Positions 1 to 12,550 of a stretch of DNA of 64,000 bases are shown here, piece by piece. The stretch covers positions 2,170,001 through 2,234,000 of the forward strand of contig NC_085924.1 in the NCBI RefSeq assembly GCF_035222485.1, given 5' to 3'. Made by a program: the position numbers and the translations under genes. This DNA comes from Podospora pseudoanserina (taxonomy: Eukaryota > Ascomycota > Sordariomycetes > Sordariales > Podosporaceae). The first letter of the stretch is position 1; each line of letters opens with the position of its first letter. The notes beneath the pieces are model-generated. The model saw only the letters and a list, made by a program, of their open reading frames with translations. It made no database searches and was not told where the DNA came from.

Positions 1-1
1 T

Positions 2-1705
2 CTAGAGGAAGCATCACGTCTCATGATTCAAAAGCAACAAGTTGAGCAAAAACAGACTCTTCTCAAAGCCTTCAAGGGCAATTTCATCCTTTCCGACGAT
101 GAGGCGGCTGCTCTCACGCTCATGTCAGAACCAGTCAATGACCTCTATTTTGCTACCCTCGCAAAAGCTAAAAAGATCACCAAAGACTGCGAGCTACTTC
201 TTGGGTTTGAGAATCAGACTTTGGGCTTGGAGGTGATGGAACTGGCTTCAAAAAATCTCAACCTGGGCTTCCAGAAGCTGTACAAGTGGGTACAGAAGGA
301 GTTCAAGACGTTGAATCTTGAAAACCCACAAATTGGCTCATCAATCCGGCGAGCTCTTCGAGTGTTGGCCGAAAGACCTACACTGTTTCAAAACTGTTTG
401 GACTATTTTGCAGAAGCTCGCGAACATATCCTGTCCGACTCGTTCTACACAGCATTAACCGGGAGCTCGGCATCTGGCGTGGAGAACACCTCGATCAAAC
501 CCATCGAGTTAGTGGCGCACGACACCTTGAGATATGTAGGAGACATGCTTGCTTGGGTGCATTCAGCAGCTGTGAGCGAGCGAGAGGCACTGGAAGGTCT
601 CTTCATTGGAGAGGCCGAGCAGATTAAGAAGGGCATCCAAGCCGGCAGAGAGAACGAAATATGGCGACTGGCGGACGAGGAGGGTGATGGTGCAAGCGAT
701 TTTGATGCCGTTAAGACATTGAACGATCTGGTTGACCGAGACGTCTCCGGAGCAGTCCGCATATTACGACAGCGGGTCGAACAGGTCATTCAGACAAACG
801 AGGAAACAATCCTGGCATACGAACTCGCGAATCTGCTCAATTTCTACAAAAGCATGTTTTCGAAACTGCTGGGTCCTGGCTCGAGTTTGGTGGATTCTCT
901 TGGGTTACTGGAGGCTGAAGCCCTACGGCAGTTTCGGTCGCTGGCTCGTGACCACGTTGCGGCTCTCCAGGGGGATTTCGTCCAGACTCCTACAGAACTT
1001 CGACCCCCAGAGTTTTTGTTCGAGGCGTTGGAGCAGCTGTCTGCCATTATGAAGACATACGAAACCTCACTCGCTTCATTTGCTGAAAAGGAAGCAGATT
1101 TTGAAACTATCATGGTGGAGGCCTTCGACCCATTCATGTCAGGTTGCGCAACCATGGCGCAGACATTACAGCCCCCCTCTGACTCCGTCTTCCTCGTCAA
1201 CTGCTTTCTCACAGCTCTGAATTCGCTGGCACCCTTTGAGTTCACGCCCACACGAACAACTCAGTTGCAGGCCAAATTTGAAACTGAGCGGTCACACCTT
1301 GTGGAAAGCCAGTATGCATTTTTCCGTAAGGAATCCGGCCTAGATGCACTCATCACAGCACTCAGTATCTTGGGCAATGGAGCAGAAGACGTGGAGAAGG
1401 TGCCGTTGCTTGAGGCGGCCCAAGCACCTGCACTGACACAGGCTGGGCAATTGCTTGATGATTTCCTACCCTCGGCGCTGATGGATGCCATGGAGAATCT
1501 CAAGCACTTGCAGGATTCCAAACTGGTCCAGCAAATCACCGAAGAGGCTGCCGAGAGGTTCTGTGTCGACTTCGAGCAGGTGGAAGAGAAGTTGATGTTG
1601 GCAGATGAGCTGGCCGAACAGAAGCAGGGCAACGCTGACGAGCTTCAAAGCTTACGGGCATTATTTCCGAGAACTTCTGGGGAGATTCGTGTCCTGTTGT
1701 CGTAG
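2..1705 (+). CDS. COG6: Conserved oligomeric Golgi complex subunit 6 (5' partial)
   Basis: Subunit of the COG tethering complex, which holds vesicles recycling Golgi enzymes at the cis-Golgi. The reading frame is open from base 2, and the residues before the first in-window Met (LEEASRLM) already look like COG6, so the gene begins left of the window and the Met at 23 is internal. About 568 residues are present, one uninterrupted exon, mostly helical. The N-terminal helix bundle (EASRLM...KQQ), the [10 protein letters not shown] segment near residue 95 and the C-terminal helices match my knowledge of the family, which is usually about 650-750 residues in fungi. It ends with a TAG at 1703-1705. 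It is followed in tandem by the AAA ATPase gene 527 bp downstream. The family call is confident; the true start cannot be seen. Confidence 0.9.
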   Translation, partial: LEEASRLMIQKQQVEQKQTLLKAFKGNFILSDDEAAALTLMSEPVNDLYFATLAKAKKITKDCELLLGFENQTLGLEVMELASKNLNLGFQKLYKWVQKEFKTLNLENPQIGSSIRRALRVLAERPTLFQNCLDYFAEAREHILSDSFYTALTGSSASGVENTSIKPIELVAHDTLRYVGDMLAWVHSAAVSEREALEGLFIGEAEQIKKGIQAGRENEIWRLADEEGDGASDFDAVKTLNDLVDRDVSGAVRILRQRVEQVIQTNEETILAYELANLLNFYKSMFSKLLGPGSSLVDSLGLLEAEALRQFRSLARDHVAALQGDFVQTPTELRPPEFLFEALEQLSAIMKTYETSLASFAEKEADFETIMVEAFDPFMSGCATMAQTLQPPSDSVFLVNCFLTALNSLAPFEFTPTRTTQLQAKFETERSHLVESQYAFFRKESGLDALITALSILGNGAEDVEKVPLLEAAQAPALTQAGQLLDDFLPSALMDAMENLKHLQDSKLVQQITEEAAERFCVDFEQVEEKLMLADELAEQKQGNADELQSLRALFPRTSGEIRVLLS

Positions 1706-2232
1706 TTGATTTAGTGTCGTTGCAAGCTGTTCATAGTCCGGGAAAATTGATGGATAGGAAGATTTCACTTCCACTGATGATCTTGGATAATTGATGTTGC
1801 CCCAAATAGGACGTTGTGGGGCACTGTAACCGTAGATCGGCTTCCCAACGTCGACGTCACCGCCCCGCCGTTCTGTTATCGCTCCGATAAACAGCCCTAC
1901 CGCGCGTCCGGTGCTTGGTGCCAGTCGGCGACCCCTGCCTCTCCCCGTTATCGACAAGCTCCAGCCCACTGCAGCCCACTGTAAGCACGGCCTCCGATTG
2001 CGACTTGCCTTGCGGACATTCCGTCCAGACATTGTTCAGCCTGGCGATCTGAATCTCGAGTTCCTAGTCGAAACCGCATTGATGAACCTACAGCACATGC
2101 ATACGACGACATCGTGAATCTACCGGAGCCATTGGCCAGCTGAAACCCGGCCGACTCCCACCACATTTCTCTTCCCTCTCGCTGCGAATCCGTACACCCG
2201 CAACGGAATGTCCTCATTCACCACACATCATC
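1706..2232. other. Intergenic: COG6 3' region and AAA ATPase promoter/leader
   Basis: No gene is visible. The second half is pyrimidine-rich before the ATG at 2233, as expected of a 5' leader. Short open frames here lack similarity to anything I know. Confidence 0.5.
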
Positions 2233-4890
2233 ATGTTTGGCAGTAGAACAGCCAGTTCTGCCATGTCCATTCTGCAGAAGACGTACGATGAGAGTTACCT
2301 GACATGTTCTACCGCCGTGTACTATGAGAGCCAGGTAGCCCCAATCCATCCTCCTTTCCGGCGTGCTTAGTAGACGGCCGCTGACGTATGTTATAACATC
2401 AGGGCAACGAGGACGAGGCTATGCGATGTTGGCGACAGGCCCTAGAACAACTATATGACCCTCACGCGAACAGAATACTCCCCAATTTTAACCCTCGCTC
2501 CGAGACGGAGAAGGCGCTGGTGGAGAGTCTTCGTCAGTTGGAACTGCAGTGTAAGGAGCGGATTGACCTCCTCGAAGCCCTTCGTCTTTCTCGTCTGTCG
2601 GCCCCTCAGCATGACTCGCTGTCTTCCAGCAGCAGGCCCAGCAAATCATCATCCGACTCCCATGATGGCGGGATACCTGGGCAACAGGACGGAGGTTGGA
2701 TCGGGAATGGTACCATCCCTGCCGTTAACTACACCGACTTATCGCGACCAAATACTTTGAGGCGACTTTCTTCACAAAACAGGACATCCTCCTCAGAACA
2801 GGCTGTTGCAAGCAGCCGCGGACCACAACACGGAAGCATGCCGCCACCCCTCTCTGCTCGAAAGCCGCTGCCATCGACAGCCTCGATACCGTCGCCCGAA
2901 AGAAAGCCCTCGAGAACGTCTAGCTCTGAACGACACACAATGCGCACCACGCTACGTACGGGCACAAGGGACAAGACACCGAAAGCGACACTGCGACGAC
3001 AGCCACCAAACTCATCAGAGGTCCCAGTACCAAGCAAGGCGGCCACCCTAGCCTGGGGCACCTTGGGCCAACGAGAGAGCCTGGACCAGCCATCAGGAAG
3101 CAGCCCCATTTCACGTCCAGCTCCGAACACTCCTACTGTCCCTGAACAGTCACGCAGGAGCCTTGAGCTATCCAAACGGCTTTGGGACAGCAACTCAAGA
3201 AGACTGGTGACGCCTCGAACGAGGAGTCCGAACAAAGACACCGATAGTGCGCCTGCCACAGACCCGCGGCGCTCTGGAGAGTACCCCTTTCCACGAGCGT
3301 CATCGATTTCAATCAGTGCAGCTTCAACCGCTCTGAACGCTTTGGCTCTCAAGGAAAGTAGTGATCGTCGTTCGCCGGAAAGAGAGCATATCACGAGGCT
3401 GCGGACCGCGCCGCCTGAAACTCCGCGAAGTAGGGCGCAGAGGGACATTTTGAACAATGACTCCAATATGAGCGAAGGATTACCGGATAAATCGCTAACT
3501 AAGAAAACATCGCTGGATTCCGCTACCGTCTCTCGCAGGTCTGCGGGTGCTTCACTCTCAGCGGCGCGAATTAAGTCCACGCCAACTAGATCTGGTAACA
3601 AGAGGAAAACCCCACAGTTGGGGCACAACAATGATAGGGCCCGACCAAGGAGAAGCTCCTCACCTGTGCTATCCGAGAGCTCTTCTTCTTCGTTCGAAAC
3701 CCCTGCCCGGCGACCCTCTGGACAACACAAGCGTTCGACAGTGGAGCGACAGAGAGAAGCTTCACTTATCGTGGACTCGATCATTCAGCCATCGGAAAGC
3801 TCCGAAGACGACGAGCCCACCAAGGAAGTCAAGTCATGGAAAAAGCGCAAGGCGGAGCTCCTCAAGAAACTGCCGCCTGGGGTGGATGAACACGCCGCAA
3901 AGCAGATTCTCAACGAGATCGTCATCCAAGGGGACGAGGTACACTGGAGCGACATTGCGGGGCTCGAAATAGCCAAAAATGCTCTTCGTGAGACTGTTGT
4001 TTATCCGTTTTTGCGGCCGGATTTATTTATGGGGCTGCGTGAACCGGCGAGAGGAATGCTCTTGTTTGGGCCTCCTGGTACCGGAAAGACGATGCTAGCG
4101 AGAGCCGTGGCCACTGAGAGCAAGTCAACCTTCTTCTCCATATCCGCCAGCAGCCTGACCAGTAAATATCTGGGGGAATCCGAGAAGCTCGTCAGGGCGC
4201 TCTTCAGTTTGGCAAAGGTACTGGCACCGAGCATCATTTTCGTGGATGAAATCGACTCGCTTCTCTCGCAGCGATCAGGTTCAGGTGAGCATGAGGCCAC
4301 AAGACGAATCAAGACGGAATTCTTGATTCAGTGGAGTGATCTCCAGCGTGCGGCTGCGGGAAGGGAGGTTGGCGAACGAGACAAGGAAAGAGGTGATGCA
4401 AATAGAGTGCTGGTTCTGGCTGCAACCAATCTGCCATGGGCAATTGACGAGGCAGCGAGACGACGGTTTGTCAGGCGGCAGTATATACCACTGCCTGAGG
4501 CGGAAACGCGGGCGGTGCAGCTGAAGACGCTGCTGAAACAGCAGACACACACACTGAGTGATGAAGACATCAACACATTAGTTGCGATGACAGACGGTAA
4601 GTTGGCCCTAATCCTATACGCTATCTGTTTGGTTTTGAACCTGTTGCTGATGCGTCATATCTCAAACAGGCTTCTCGGGCTCGGATATCACAGCATTGGC
4701 AAAAGATGCTGCGATGGGCCCTCTCAGATCTCTTGGAGACGCTTTACTGCACATGACAGAGAATGATATACGGCCAATTGGACTGTCCGATTTTATTGCC
4801 AGCTTGGCCACTATCAGACCAAGTGTGAGCAAAGCGGGCCTAAAGGAATACGAAGACTGGGCGAGGGAGTTTGGAGAGCGTGGTGGATGA
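2233..4890 (+). CDS. AAA ATPase of the Sap1/Yta6/spastin-fidgetin (meiotic clade) type
   Basis: Three exons, 2233-2334, 2403-4596 and 4670-4890, give 838 residues. The first 90 residues form a helical segment that resembles an MIT-like domain ([13 protein letters not shown]). A long Ser/Pro/Arg-rich, probably disordered stretch follows, to about residue 500. A single AAA module then contains Walker A GPPGTGKT near residue 590, Walker B IIFVDEID, the arginine finger region (DEAARRRF) and the C-terminal helices [20 protein letters not shown]. Members of this clade hexamerise. Spastin and katanin sever microtubules, Vps4 disassembles ESCRT-III, and the roles of yeast Sap1 and Yta6 are poorly defined. 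The start at 2233 was chosen because it gives an in-phase exon joined to the N-terminal helices. Which paralogue it is remains uncertain; the AAA assignment is firm. Confidence 0.9.
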
Positions 4891-5378
4891 GAAAGTCCCC
4901 TTTGGGCCAATAGAAGCATACACTTTACATGTCGACGCGAGCCTGGAGACTTTTGCTTATCTGTTTTTTTAAAAGCATAGCTCAGGAGTTCATAGGGGGT
5001 TTGCTGCTTTGGTTGGTTGGTTAGTTGGGGGCCAGGCAAGAACATAAACAGAGCAGCCATCTGTTCGTTAGGAAATAACACGAGTTCCCATAAGCATGCT
5101 TCCACAACATGGGGAGACATTATCTCCTGTCGAGCGATTGGCTCTGTCAGCCTTTGTCATGTTTCTGATGCCTAGTATTTCCACTCTTTGGTATATCTTG
5201 ATGCTACAAACCTCCACCCAATATTGTATATATGTACACATGCACATGAACCATTCATGTTTCTTCCTGAAATCGTACACCTTTTTGACAGAGCCTAAAA
5301 CCCAGACTCCGTCTCCCAATGCCTACTATCCGATGCACCCACCCCACTCCCTAACAATAACCCCAAGTCTTTTTATTT
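4891..5378. other. Intergenic: convergent 3' ends
   Basis: Lies between the stop codons of the AAA ATPase (plus) and uS17m (minus). It holds T-rich stretches (for example near 4970) that suit 3' UTRs. No gene is seen. Confidence 0.5.
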
Positions 5379-6036
5379 TCATTGCGTTTGCTTGGACAAC
5401 CACCCGTACTTCTTCTTCGTCCTCAACTCGAGGATCAACGTCAGCGTCTTCAGCTCCTTCTCCACCTCGGCAGCTTCCGCCTTTACAAACTGCAGAGACC
5501 TCTCTGTCTTTTCGGCGACGTCCTTCAGGCTCTTCCTCGCCTCCTTTGCTTCTTTCTTGACCACCCTTTGCCTCACGAGCTCTTCGGCGGAGGGGATTGG
5601 GGGGCGGGCCGAGATGGGGAGGCCGGCGCCGGGGGCAATGATGTGCTTGACTACGTGGCGCTTGGACTTGGAGGTGCGCCAGCCGGGGCTGATGGCGACG
5701 ACGTCGCCCTGGCGGAGGGAGTTGGCGGGGTCGTGGACGAGATAAGTTTTCGGGTCGTCGAAGTGCTGGTGGTGGAGAAGGAGGGGGAGTAGGTTAGTAC
5801 AAGTAAGAGGTGAATCGGTCGGTGTTTAGTGGGGTTGAGAAGGAGGAGGAGGAGGGAGGAGGGAGGGGGAGGGGTTTGGTCGTATATAGTACCTTCTTGA
5901 GGAAGTTGTTCCACTTTAGCCCTCCCACGCGCACTTTGACCGTCTTGTCGATCAGCCCTGCGGTGACGACTACGCCGTGAATCTCCCGCATGGAGTTCAG
6001 CTGGGCGAGGTTCTTGGCTATTGAAGAGGAGGCCAT
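5379..6036 (-). CDS. MRPS17: Mitochondrial small-subunit ribosomal protein uS17m
   Basis: Two exons on the minus strand, 6036-5893 and 5765-5379, encode 176 residues. The N-terminal half carries the S17 OB-fold: GVVVTAGLIDKTVKVRV, then after the intron HFDDPKTYLVHDP and GDVVAISPGWRTSKSKRHVV, which is the S17 signature region that binds 16S-type rRNA. The C-terminal 70 residues are a Lys/Glu-rich coiled-coil-like extension typical of fungal mitochondrial S17 and absent from bacterial S17 (about 85 residues). The 127-nt intron (5892-5766) has a strong polypyrimidine run and a CTAAC branch site on the coding strand. The basic N terminus (MASSSIAKNLAQ) is weak as a presequence. It acts in the mitochondrial matrix ribosome. 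Confidence 0.9.
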
Positions 6037-6753
6037 CTTGATATGTGTGTTGATGTGTGCGTGTCTGTGGCCCCAAAAGCCAATTGCTTTTCTCCAAGTT
6101 TCCTCCTCCGTTTGGTTTGGCGACCTCTTCAACGTCTCGGTTCTCGGGTACTCTTGTTGTGGTGGATCTGTGCCGGTGGTTCGGGAATTTGGCGGGTTGG
6201 CGGAGTCGCAGCAGCTCAGAGTTCGCAAAATGAGGCTGTCGTCTCCCAAAATTTTGGAGCCTGCACTACCAAAAGCCGGAGTGGACGTTGAGATGGACCG
6301 GGGTTAGGCGAACCACCGTGCGGGTCATTCCTGTAAAGATGCCCGCCAGCCTGTGTGCCAAGACTTTCCTTCTGCACTGTGGACGAAAGCTCAGCCTTGT
6401 GCGCTCTGTGCCCCTGTTTCTCAACTCAATTGAAAAGGGGTGAATGCAAACATCGAGATTACATCACCAAAGATAGAGCACAAGCTCGCCCCAACACATA
6501 TTCCCATAAAACACAGCAGTTAAAAATTAGAATTATTGTAGCTATCTTGCCTAGTGCACTAGGAAAACGCCTTGCGCTGTGCCCTTGTCCCGTTGATGCC
6601 ATTGTAGAAAAAGTGTATGCTTAGTTGTCCCCTCGTTACCATAAATTCGTGATTGCAAACAGTTCCCCTAATCCAAAATCCCACACCTTTATTGCAACTC
6701 CCATGAGGGTAAGTATCCAACACCCCTCAAGTTACCGATTGAGCTGCAGCTGG
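6037..6753. other. Intergenic: uS17m promoter and Ldb17 3' region
   Basis: About 0.7 kb between two minus-strand genes. No gene is supported; the small open frames here have no recognisable similarity. Confidence 0.5.
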
Positions 6754-8400
6754 TCAAGAAACCGGTGCAGGGCCAATCGGTGATGGCGTTTCGGACGGCG
6801 TCCGAACCTCAGCGCCAACTGCGGCTATAATTTTGGCCCTCCTTCGTGGTGGCGGGAGTTTCGGTGGCATCTTTTTCTGACCAGCCCCATTGACGTGCAA
6901 GTGAGGTACAGGCACCGGTGGATGAACGACAGGAACCCCGTGCTTATGTCGGGGCACTTCTGGTAGTGATTTCTGCGCCCTCAGAGTCCTAGGTGGCGGC
7001 GGTCTGGGTGGGCTGCCTCCATGCTCGGATTTGCCCTTGGCCTGCGCTGCCATATCCGACTTGCGACTAGGTGTCTTCACTCCGGGTTTCTCGGACACTT
7101 TGGCGATAACACTCACGGCACTACCGGTTTGTGACAGCGAGAGGCTGCCGATTGGACTGAGTGACGGAGATTCCGGCTCTTCTTCAGCCAGCCATGGGGT
7201 GCTGGCTACTCTGTCGAGCAGGCGTATTGTTGTCGGTTCGGGAGGCATAAAGTGCGCATTGCCGGTGCCTCGCAGGATGTCGATGAGACTGAGAATCTGA
7301 CCCCTTTTGTAATGAGGCGGTTTGCTGAGTTGGGTATGAGCGAGCAAAGGGGCAAGTACCCTCAAGTAAGTGTGTCTCAAAATGTCCATCTCGCTCGGCA
7401 AATCAAGCAAGTTCCGTATGATGACATCCAGCAGCACATGGAGATCATTTGTGTAAAAATACTCGTACGTTGCAGATGTGGTAAAAAGCAGGTACAGCAG
7501 TTTGAGAATGAGCAGCTGCTGAGAGGTCTCTGTTTCCCGGTTGAGAAGCAGTATGATATTCTCTCCAAAGGTTCGATAGGAATCTCCATGAACGCCAAGA
7601 AGTTTGATGACGCGATTGGTGGTGGGCGAGATGGATGATGGTTCTGTCGCTGCCGATGTCGCTGCCACCATGTACTGTTCATTCAACACCAGCTGAAAGG
7701 CAGTTAGCGATAAAATTCCCAGAGCGATGAAATTCGGTAGCACTTACCAAAACCCGAATAACAGAATAGTGGTAAGGATCATTGGCGTCATCGGCTAGGG
7801 CTTCGATGAGTTGGAAGAGATACGTGACGAAGCCATCGTCAATTTGCATCAAATCCTCGTCCCGTAGCCGTTCAATGCGGGACATCTCATACATCAGCTG
7901 TAACAGAAGCCGATGTAATCGGGAATCCTTTCCCCCACACCCCTTGATCAACTCCAGCAACCGCACAAAGCACCCTTCCTTGATCATTTGTCGGAAGGTC
8001 TCCTCCTCGGCGCGGCCGTCGGACAGGAGAAAGTTGGCAATAACGTGGAGCGGCGCATACTCATCCTCCTGAAGCAAACTGTATATGATTTGGGTTCGCA
8101 CATAGTCCTTATTGGCAGAAAACAGCGGGCTGTGTATTAACTGCTCGGAACAATTCGCAATCTCGTCCTCGTCGTCGAGGTATTCGTCCCGGGCTTTGGA
8201 AACCAAATCAAGCCATGAGCGCAAGGCGTTATCGAGAAGCTCGTAAGAATCGCATGGTGCAGAGAGGATCTGATTCAAGGCTGCAAAGATGGATCGCAAT
8301 TAGCATGTTGTGTCTTGGGTCGAGCTGCCGTGCATTCTTCTTTACCTGCCCAGAATTGCTGCTCATTCTCAGCAGTCCAAGTGCCTTGGACATCGGCCAT
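6754..8400 (-). CDS. LDB17: SPIN90/Ldb17-family actin-patch regulator
   Basis: Three exons on the minus strand, 8400-8346, 8280-7748 and 7692-6754, give 508 residues. Residues 1-330 form an armadillo-like helical domain ([17 protein letters not shown] at the start, [40 protein letters not shown]), the signature of the SPIN90/Ldb17 family. The C-terminal 150 residues are Pro/Arg/Lys-rich with several PxxP runs ([19 protein letters not shown]), likely SH3 ligands. By family knowledge, these proteins bind Arp2/3 and nucleate unbranched seed filaments at endocytic actin patches. The first exon is only 55 nt and was found by phase (codon GCA split as G|CC across the junction). Both introns have standard GTAA donors. 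The call is confident for the family. Confidence 0.88.
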
Positions 8401-8957
8401 GTTCTCAGACGAGCCAGTGTTGTGAATGCAAATGGGTCATCACGATGGCTAGGTGTCCAGGTCGCATATAAGGAATTCCGAGAGGCGCAACGCACTTTGC
8501 GGTAAGACAATCCGGTGATCAGGGCGTTTTGTAGTTGGACTTGGGATGGTCCGCCTGACTGGTGGCTCTCTTGTGTTGGAGGGGCTGAAGCACTGCGCGT
8601 GACGGATCGAAATTCCCAATCTTCGGTTTGGCTGCCGAGACTCACGTTTCGCATGCACGGGCCACCTAATTAAGCCGGGATGACGTCGAATGGGTAGTGC
8701 CAGTGTCTTGGGTCCCTCTCGTCTTTTATCATGATTAATCATATCGATAGGTATTCTTCCTGTTCTAAGCCTATCTAACCTGCTCCATATATCTCCACCA
8801 CACATTAATCTTCAGTCAAGGTATCAACTGAAACGATAGACAACAGCCACCAAACTATGCAAAAAACCAACACGTCCTTTGAACGCCCCCAACCATGAAA
8901 AATACCCAGATCTATCATGTCATGAACCCTCCCCCCATCATCATACAGACACAACTG
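8401..8957. other. Intergenic: Ldb17 promoter and Lro1 3' region
   Basis: About 0.55 kb between two minus-strand genes; nothing beyond promoter and 3' UTR sequence is apparent. Confidence 0.5.
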
Positions 8958-10912
8958 CTATTCTTCCTCGTATATTTTGGCCCGTTCCGCATACTCTCGG
9001 ATGTTGCTGACCACATAATCCTGAATTTCCCCGCCCCTGCCAGCCGCAATTCTCAGGATGAGCTCGTTGAGGTTGGACCTCCCCAAAATGTCAACGTGAT
9101 CCGCCGTATTGGGTCCGCCACGAGGATTGAACCTTTCAGGTTCGTGTGGCATCTCCACCACAGTCACTTTCGCACCAGCTGGGTTGTACCGCTTCATATT
9201 CCACCCCTTATTGCACATATACCCGGTACTCATCAGGTTTACTGTCCCATCTCCTTCACCCATGACAACGCCGTGATCGACATCGCCTTGGATGAGGGCA
9301 GTGTCAATGGTCATGTTCAAGTTAGTGAGAGCTCCAAGCTCGGAAGAGCGGTAGTAGTAGGCCCGTTCGGTGGGCTTCCCTACGCCATAGAAACAGTACA
9401 CCTTGAGGCTAGGGGCGAGAGGCAGACGAGTTTCGAGAGGGTTGATCCATTTCCTGGGATCAAGTTCGTTGGCTGTGACCTCCTTCATAGTGTGTGCCAC
9501 GCCCTGGGAATAACTTCTTTTGACCGAATCCCGATACCAATCATCAGTCGTGTCGTATAGGTATTGCATTGCATCATCCACCGTAAAGTTTGTCTTTGGT
9601 ATCGTCCAGTTCTGTTTGGTTCGAAAGTTGAGGAATGAACCAAAGCTCACTGCTTGACCGGGCTGGTCATCAGGTGCCCCATCAAGATCTCCCCAAATGG
9701 CATTGCCTCCCATTGGCAACATTGAGGACATGCCAGGCATGGCACGGAATATCTCGGCTCTCTCCTCTTTGCTAAGAAACTTCTCCAGTCCATACACTGC
9801 GAAAGCATTCAGTTGCGCCGTGTCACGCATCTCGCCCGATAATATCGCTGCGACATCCTTGACGGCCCCAAGCATGCATCCACTGACGTTGATCCATGAG
9901 TCAACATGTCTCTCCACCCAGTCGTCACCACCTCTGCCACCCTGCTCAGAGGCTACCCAGTGGAAAAAGTAGAAGACCACTTGGCTGCCCATGCTGTGTG
10001 ATGTGAGGACAACCTTCTTGTTATCCAGCTTGACAGCCATCTCAATATGGGCTTTCAGTCTAGAGAAGTACTGGTCTCTCTTCTCCAAGTTCGGGTACGC
10101 TAGCCGCCAGTCGTACGCTGCGGTGAACGAGTTGGTCGGGTCATAACCCAAGGACGCTAGGTTTTCGATGATCTTGTTCCAAATCCAGTACCCGGTAATA
10201 AAGAAGTCAGTCGCGTCGAAGCCTTGTGCCGCCCTCAGTTTGATCCCCGGTGGGTCCAGCCCAGTTGTATGGTCCAACATGATGTGCCTCTTCCAATTCT
10301 CCTTGTCCATGACCAATGCCCTCATCATGCTCCAACTGCCCCAAAGCCGTTTCCGAAAATAAGGTAGCGATTCATTAGACGTTCCCCAGGACTCGAGACC
10401 AGTCGAAATAACACCGGGAATTAGAACCATTGGATGGTGTGAAGATAGGCCTTCGGAGCGAACCTTGAGGCCTACAGAGAAGGCATCGTAGCTTTCGAGA
10501 AAATCGCGTTCGCCATTCTGTCATGTGGGTGATCCATTAGCTTGACAGGTAATCATATCAAATTCCAGAGCGTGTGTGATTCACTCACCACCAGCTCGCG
10601 CATATCCTTGACAAAACCTGCAGGAAGAATCTCGAACAAGTTGTCCATACTCAAGTCCCCGAGCTCGGGGAACTCGAAACCGATAAGATCATTGCTTTTT
10701 GCAAAGAAACCGGCCGCAATGATACCAAACAAACTCCCGAGAAAGAAAATACCCGTTGTCTTCCTCTTTCGTGTTTCCTTTCGTTTGTGGACGACCTTGA
10801 CTTTCTCGCCGGGTCTGACGGGGCTTTGGTTGCGAGGTGTCTGTGCGGGTGAAGGTTCGGTAGGTGTGTCGTTGCCGTTGCCGAACACTCGTCGCCGCAG
10901 AGTGCTGGCCAT
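8958..10912 (-). CDS. LRO1: Phospholipid:diacylglycerol acyltransferase (PDAT)
   Basis: Makes triacylglycerol at the ER by moving the sn-2 acyl chain of a phospholipid to diacylglycerol. Two exons on the minus strand, 10912-10589 and 10517-8958, encode 627 residues, close to yeast Lro1 (661). A basic cytosolic N terminus precedes one transmembrane helix (about residues 53-71, GIFFLGSLFGIIAAGFF). The lumenal LCAT-type alpha/beta hydrolase fold follows. Visible motifs are VLIPGVISTGLE (oxyanion lid region), the nucleophile in SHSMGS (Ser near 283), the acid Asp in GEGDGTVNL (near 530) and the His in DHVDIL (near 581). An upstream in-frame Met at 11002 exists; MASTLRRR was chosen because it gives the usual short basic N terminus. 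Confidence 0.95.
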
Positions 10913-11888
10913 CTCGAGACTGGTTTGGGCGGTGACTAGTGCGGTGTGGTGTGAATGCACCGTGGATGGGTAGACTTCAAGGAGGTGGTTCAGTATATCC
11001 AAATACTGAGGAGCGCCAGCGGCTCCTCCGCCTCAGCTCTGAACAGCAAGTCCGGGTGGGGCAAGGGATCTTTGACTGCCGGTTTCGCTCCTGCTTGTCA
11101 CCCATCGACATGTAGATTTGCTTCGGCTCGATGTTGATACCGGGGAATCCGTGTCGGCATTTTCTAGAACACCGAAAAAGAAAAAGAAGCGATTATAGCC
11201 GGGTTTTGTTTCGTCATCCTTAATTATCCGATCCACGTCGTTGTGATTTGCTCTCCGCGCCCGTGTCGATGTACTCGGTACGGGGCTATTGTTTGCGCCT
11301 CTGCTTTAAAATAGACATCAGGCGCATCGATCCAAGAGACTTTGGCTTCAAATGGCATTGCAAAGTATAATCTATCATATAGGTTATCTTTTATCTGAGA
11401 TCAGCACTTCAAGCTTCTCACTGAGACAAGGTTGTCTCTTGTAGATCCAAGTATCGACTACCGAAGAATGCATGTTGAAGACTGCCGTTTCCTGACAGGT
11501 GGGTTGACAGGCACGACAGGGATGCTGCACGGGCTTTGGAGAAGTCGACCCACCGGGGGAAACGGGACGAGGGGGCCCAATGCTTGCCATGCGACTGGGA
11601 CATGGCATGTGAAAGTTCAATGACGAAGACTCTGGGACGAGCAAGCGTTCGTCAGATCTCTTGCCAACGCAACCTCCCCGCTTCCAACACCGCGCCTACA
11701 GTCGACAACCGTCACCAAACCCCCCTTCCACGACAAGCGAACCTCAACATATACGACACGAACCCCTTCTCTCCACTCATCCTCAACGTGCGCACCATCT
11801 TTTATTTCCGCTTTCGAGGCTGCTGCTCGCTATTCGCGGCCCATTTGCTCACGCACTCGGAGAGCAGCGGACCGCATCAGTCTTCCGC
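10913..11888. promoter_or_regulatory. Divergent promoter region LRO1/NAA30
   Basis: Nearly 1 kb between head-to-head genes. The last 200 bases before NAA30 are C-rich and suit a leader. No regulatory site can be named with confidence. Confidence 0.4.
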
Positions 11889-12550
11889 ATGGAGCAGAGC
11901 TCGCGCGTCGAACACCCCCCACGGGAACTGAAGTACATACAATATGAGCATCGTCTCGAGACTCAATATCTACCGGCAATCCGCGCCTTGATCTCCAAGG
12001 ACCTCAGCGAGCCCTACAGCATCTATGTCTACCGCTACTTTCTCTACCAATGGGGCCATCTGTGTTACCTTGTAAGCCCATCCGACGGTCTTCCCCCCCT
12101 CTCCTCTCGACCCGCGAATCAATTTCCGACGGCCCTAACCCCGCATCTCTCTCGTCACAGGCCATCGACCCTGAAGACTCCTCCCTAGTTGGCGTCATAA
12201 TCTGCAAGCTCGAAGCCCATGCCTCCCATTCGCCCCCCACCTTGCGGGGATATATCGCTATGCTCGCCGTGTCATCTGCCTACCGCGGACATGGCGTGGC
12301 AACGACACTGGTCAAGATGGCCATCGACTCTATGAAGAGCCGCAATGCCGACGAGGTGGTTCTTGAGACAGAAGAGACAAATATTCCCGCAATGAGGCTA
12401 TATGAGCGGTTGGGCTTCCTGAGATCCAAGAAACTCCATCGCTATTACCTAAACGGCAATAGCGCATACAGGCTGGTCCTTTTGTTGAGGCCAGTTGATC
12501 TGGACTCGGCGGCTGATCTGGCGTTGGACGATGCTGAAATTTATCGATGA
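11889..12550 (+). CDS. NAA30: N-alpha-acetyltransferase 30, catalytic subunit of NatC
   Basis: Acetylates nascent proteins that start Met-hydrophobic, at the ribosome exit. Exons 11889-12071 and 12161-12550 give 190 residues. It is a compact GNAT fold: the substrate-loop motif YRYFLYQWGHLCYL is the Mak3/Naa30 hallmark, GYIAMLAVSSAYRGHGVATTLV holds the acetyl-CoA pyrophosphate loop (R-G-H-G-V-A), and NIPAMRLYERLGF is the last conserved block. Length matches yeast Mak3 (176). The 89-nt intron ends in CACAG, and the exon resumes with AIDPED as in the family. A Met further upstream in frame would add residues with no family similarity. Confidence 0.93.

Noticed and set aside
2729-3784. A 351-codon minus-strand open frame inside the AAA ATPase gene
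   Set aside because: It is antisense to the low-complexity Ser/Arg/Pro region, whose codon composition keeps the opposite frame open; it shows no domain.
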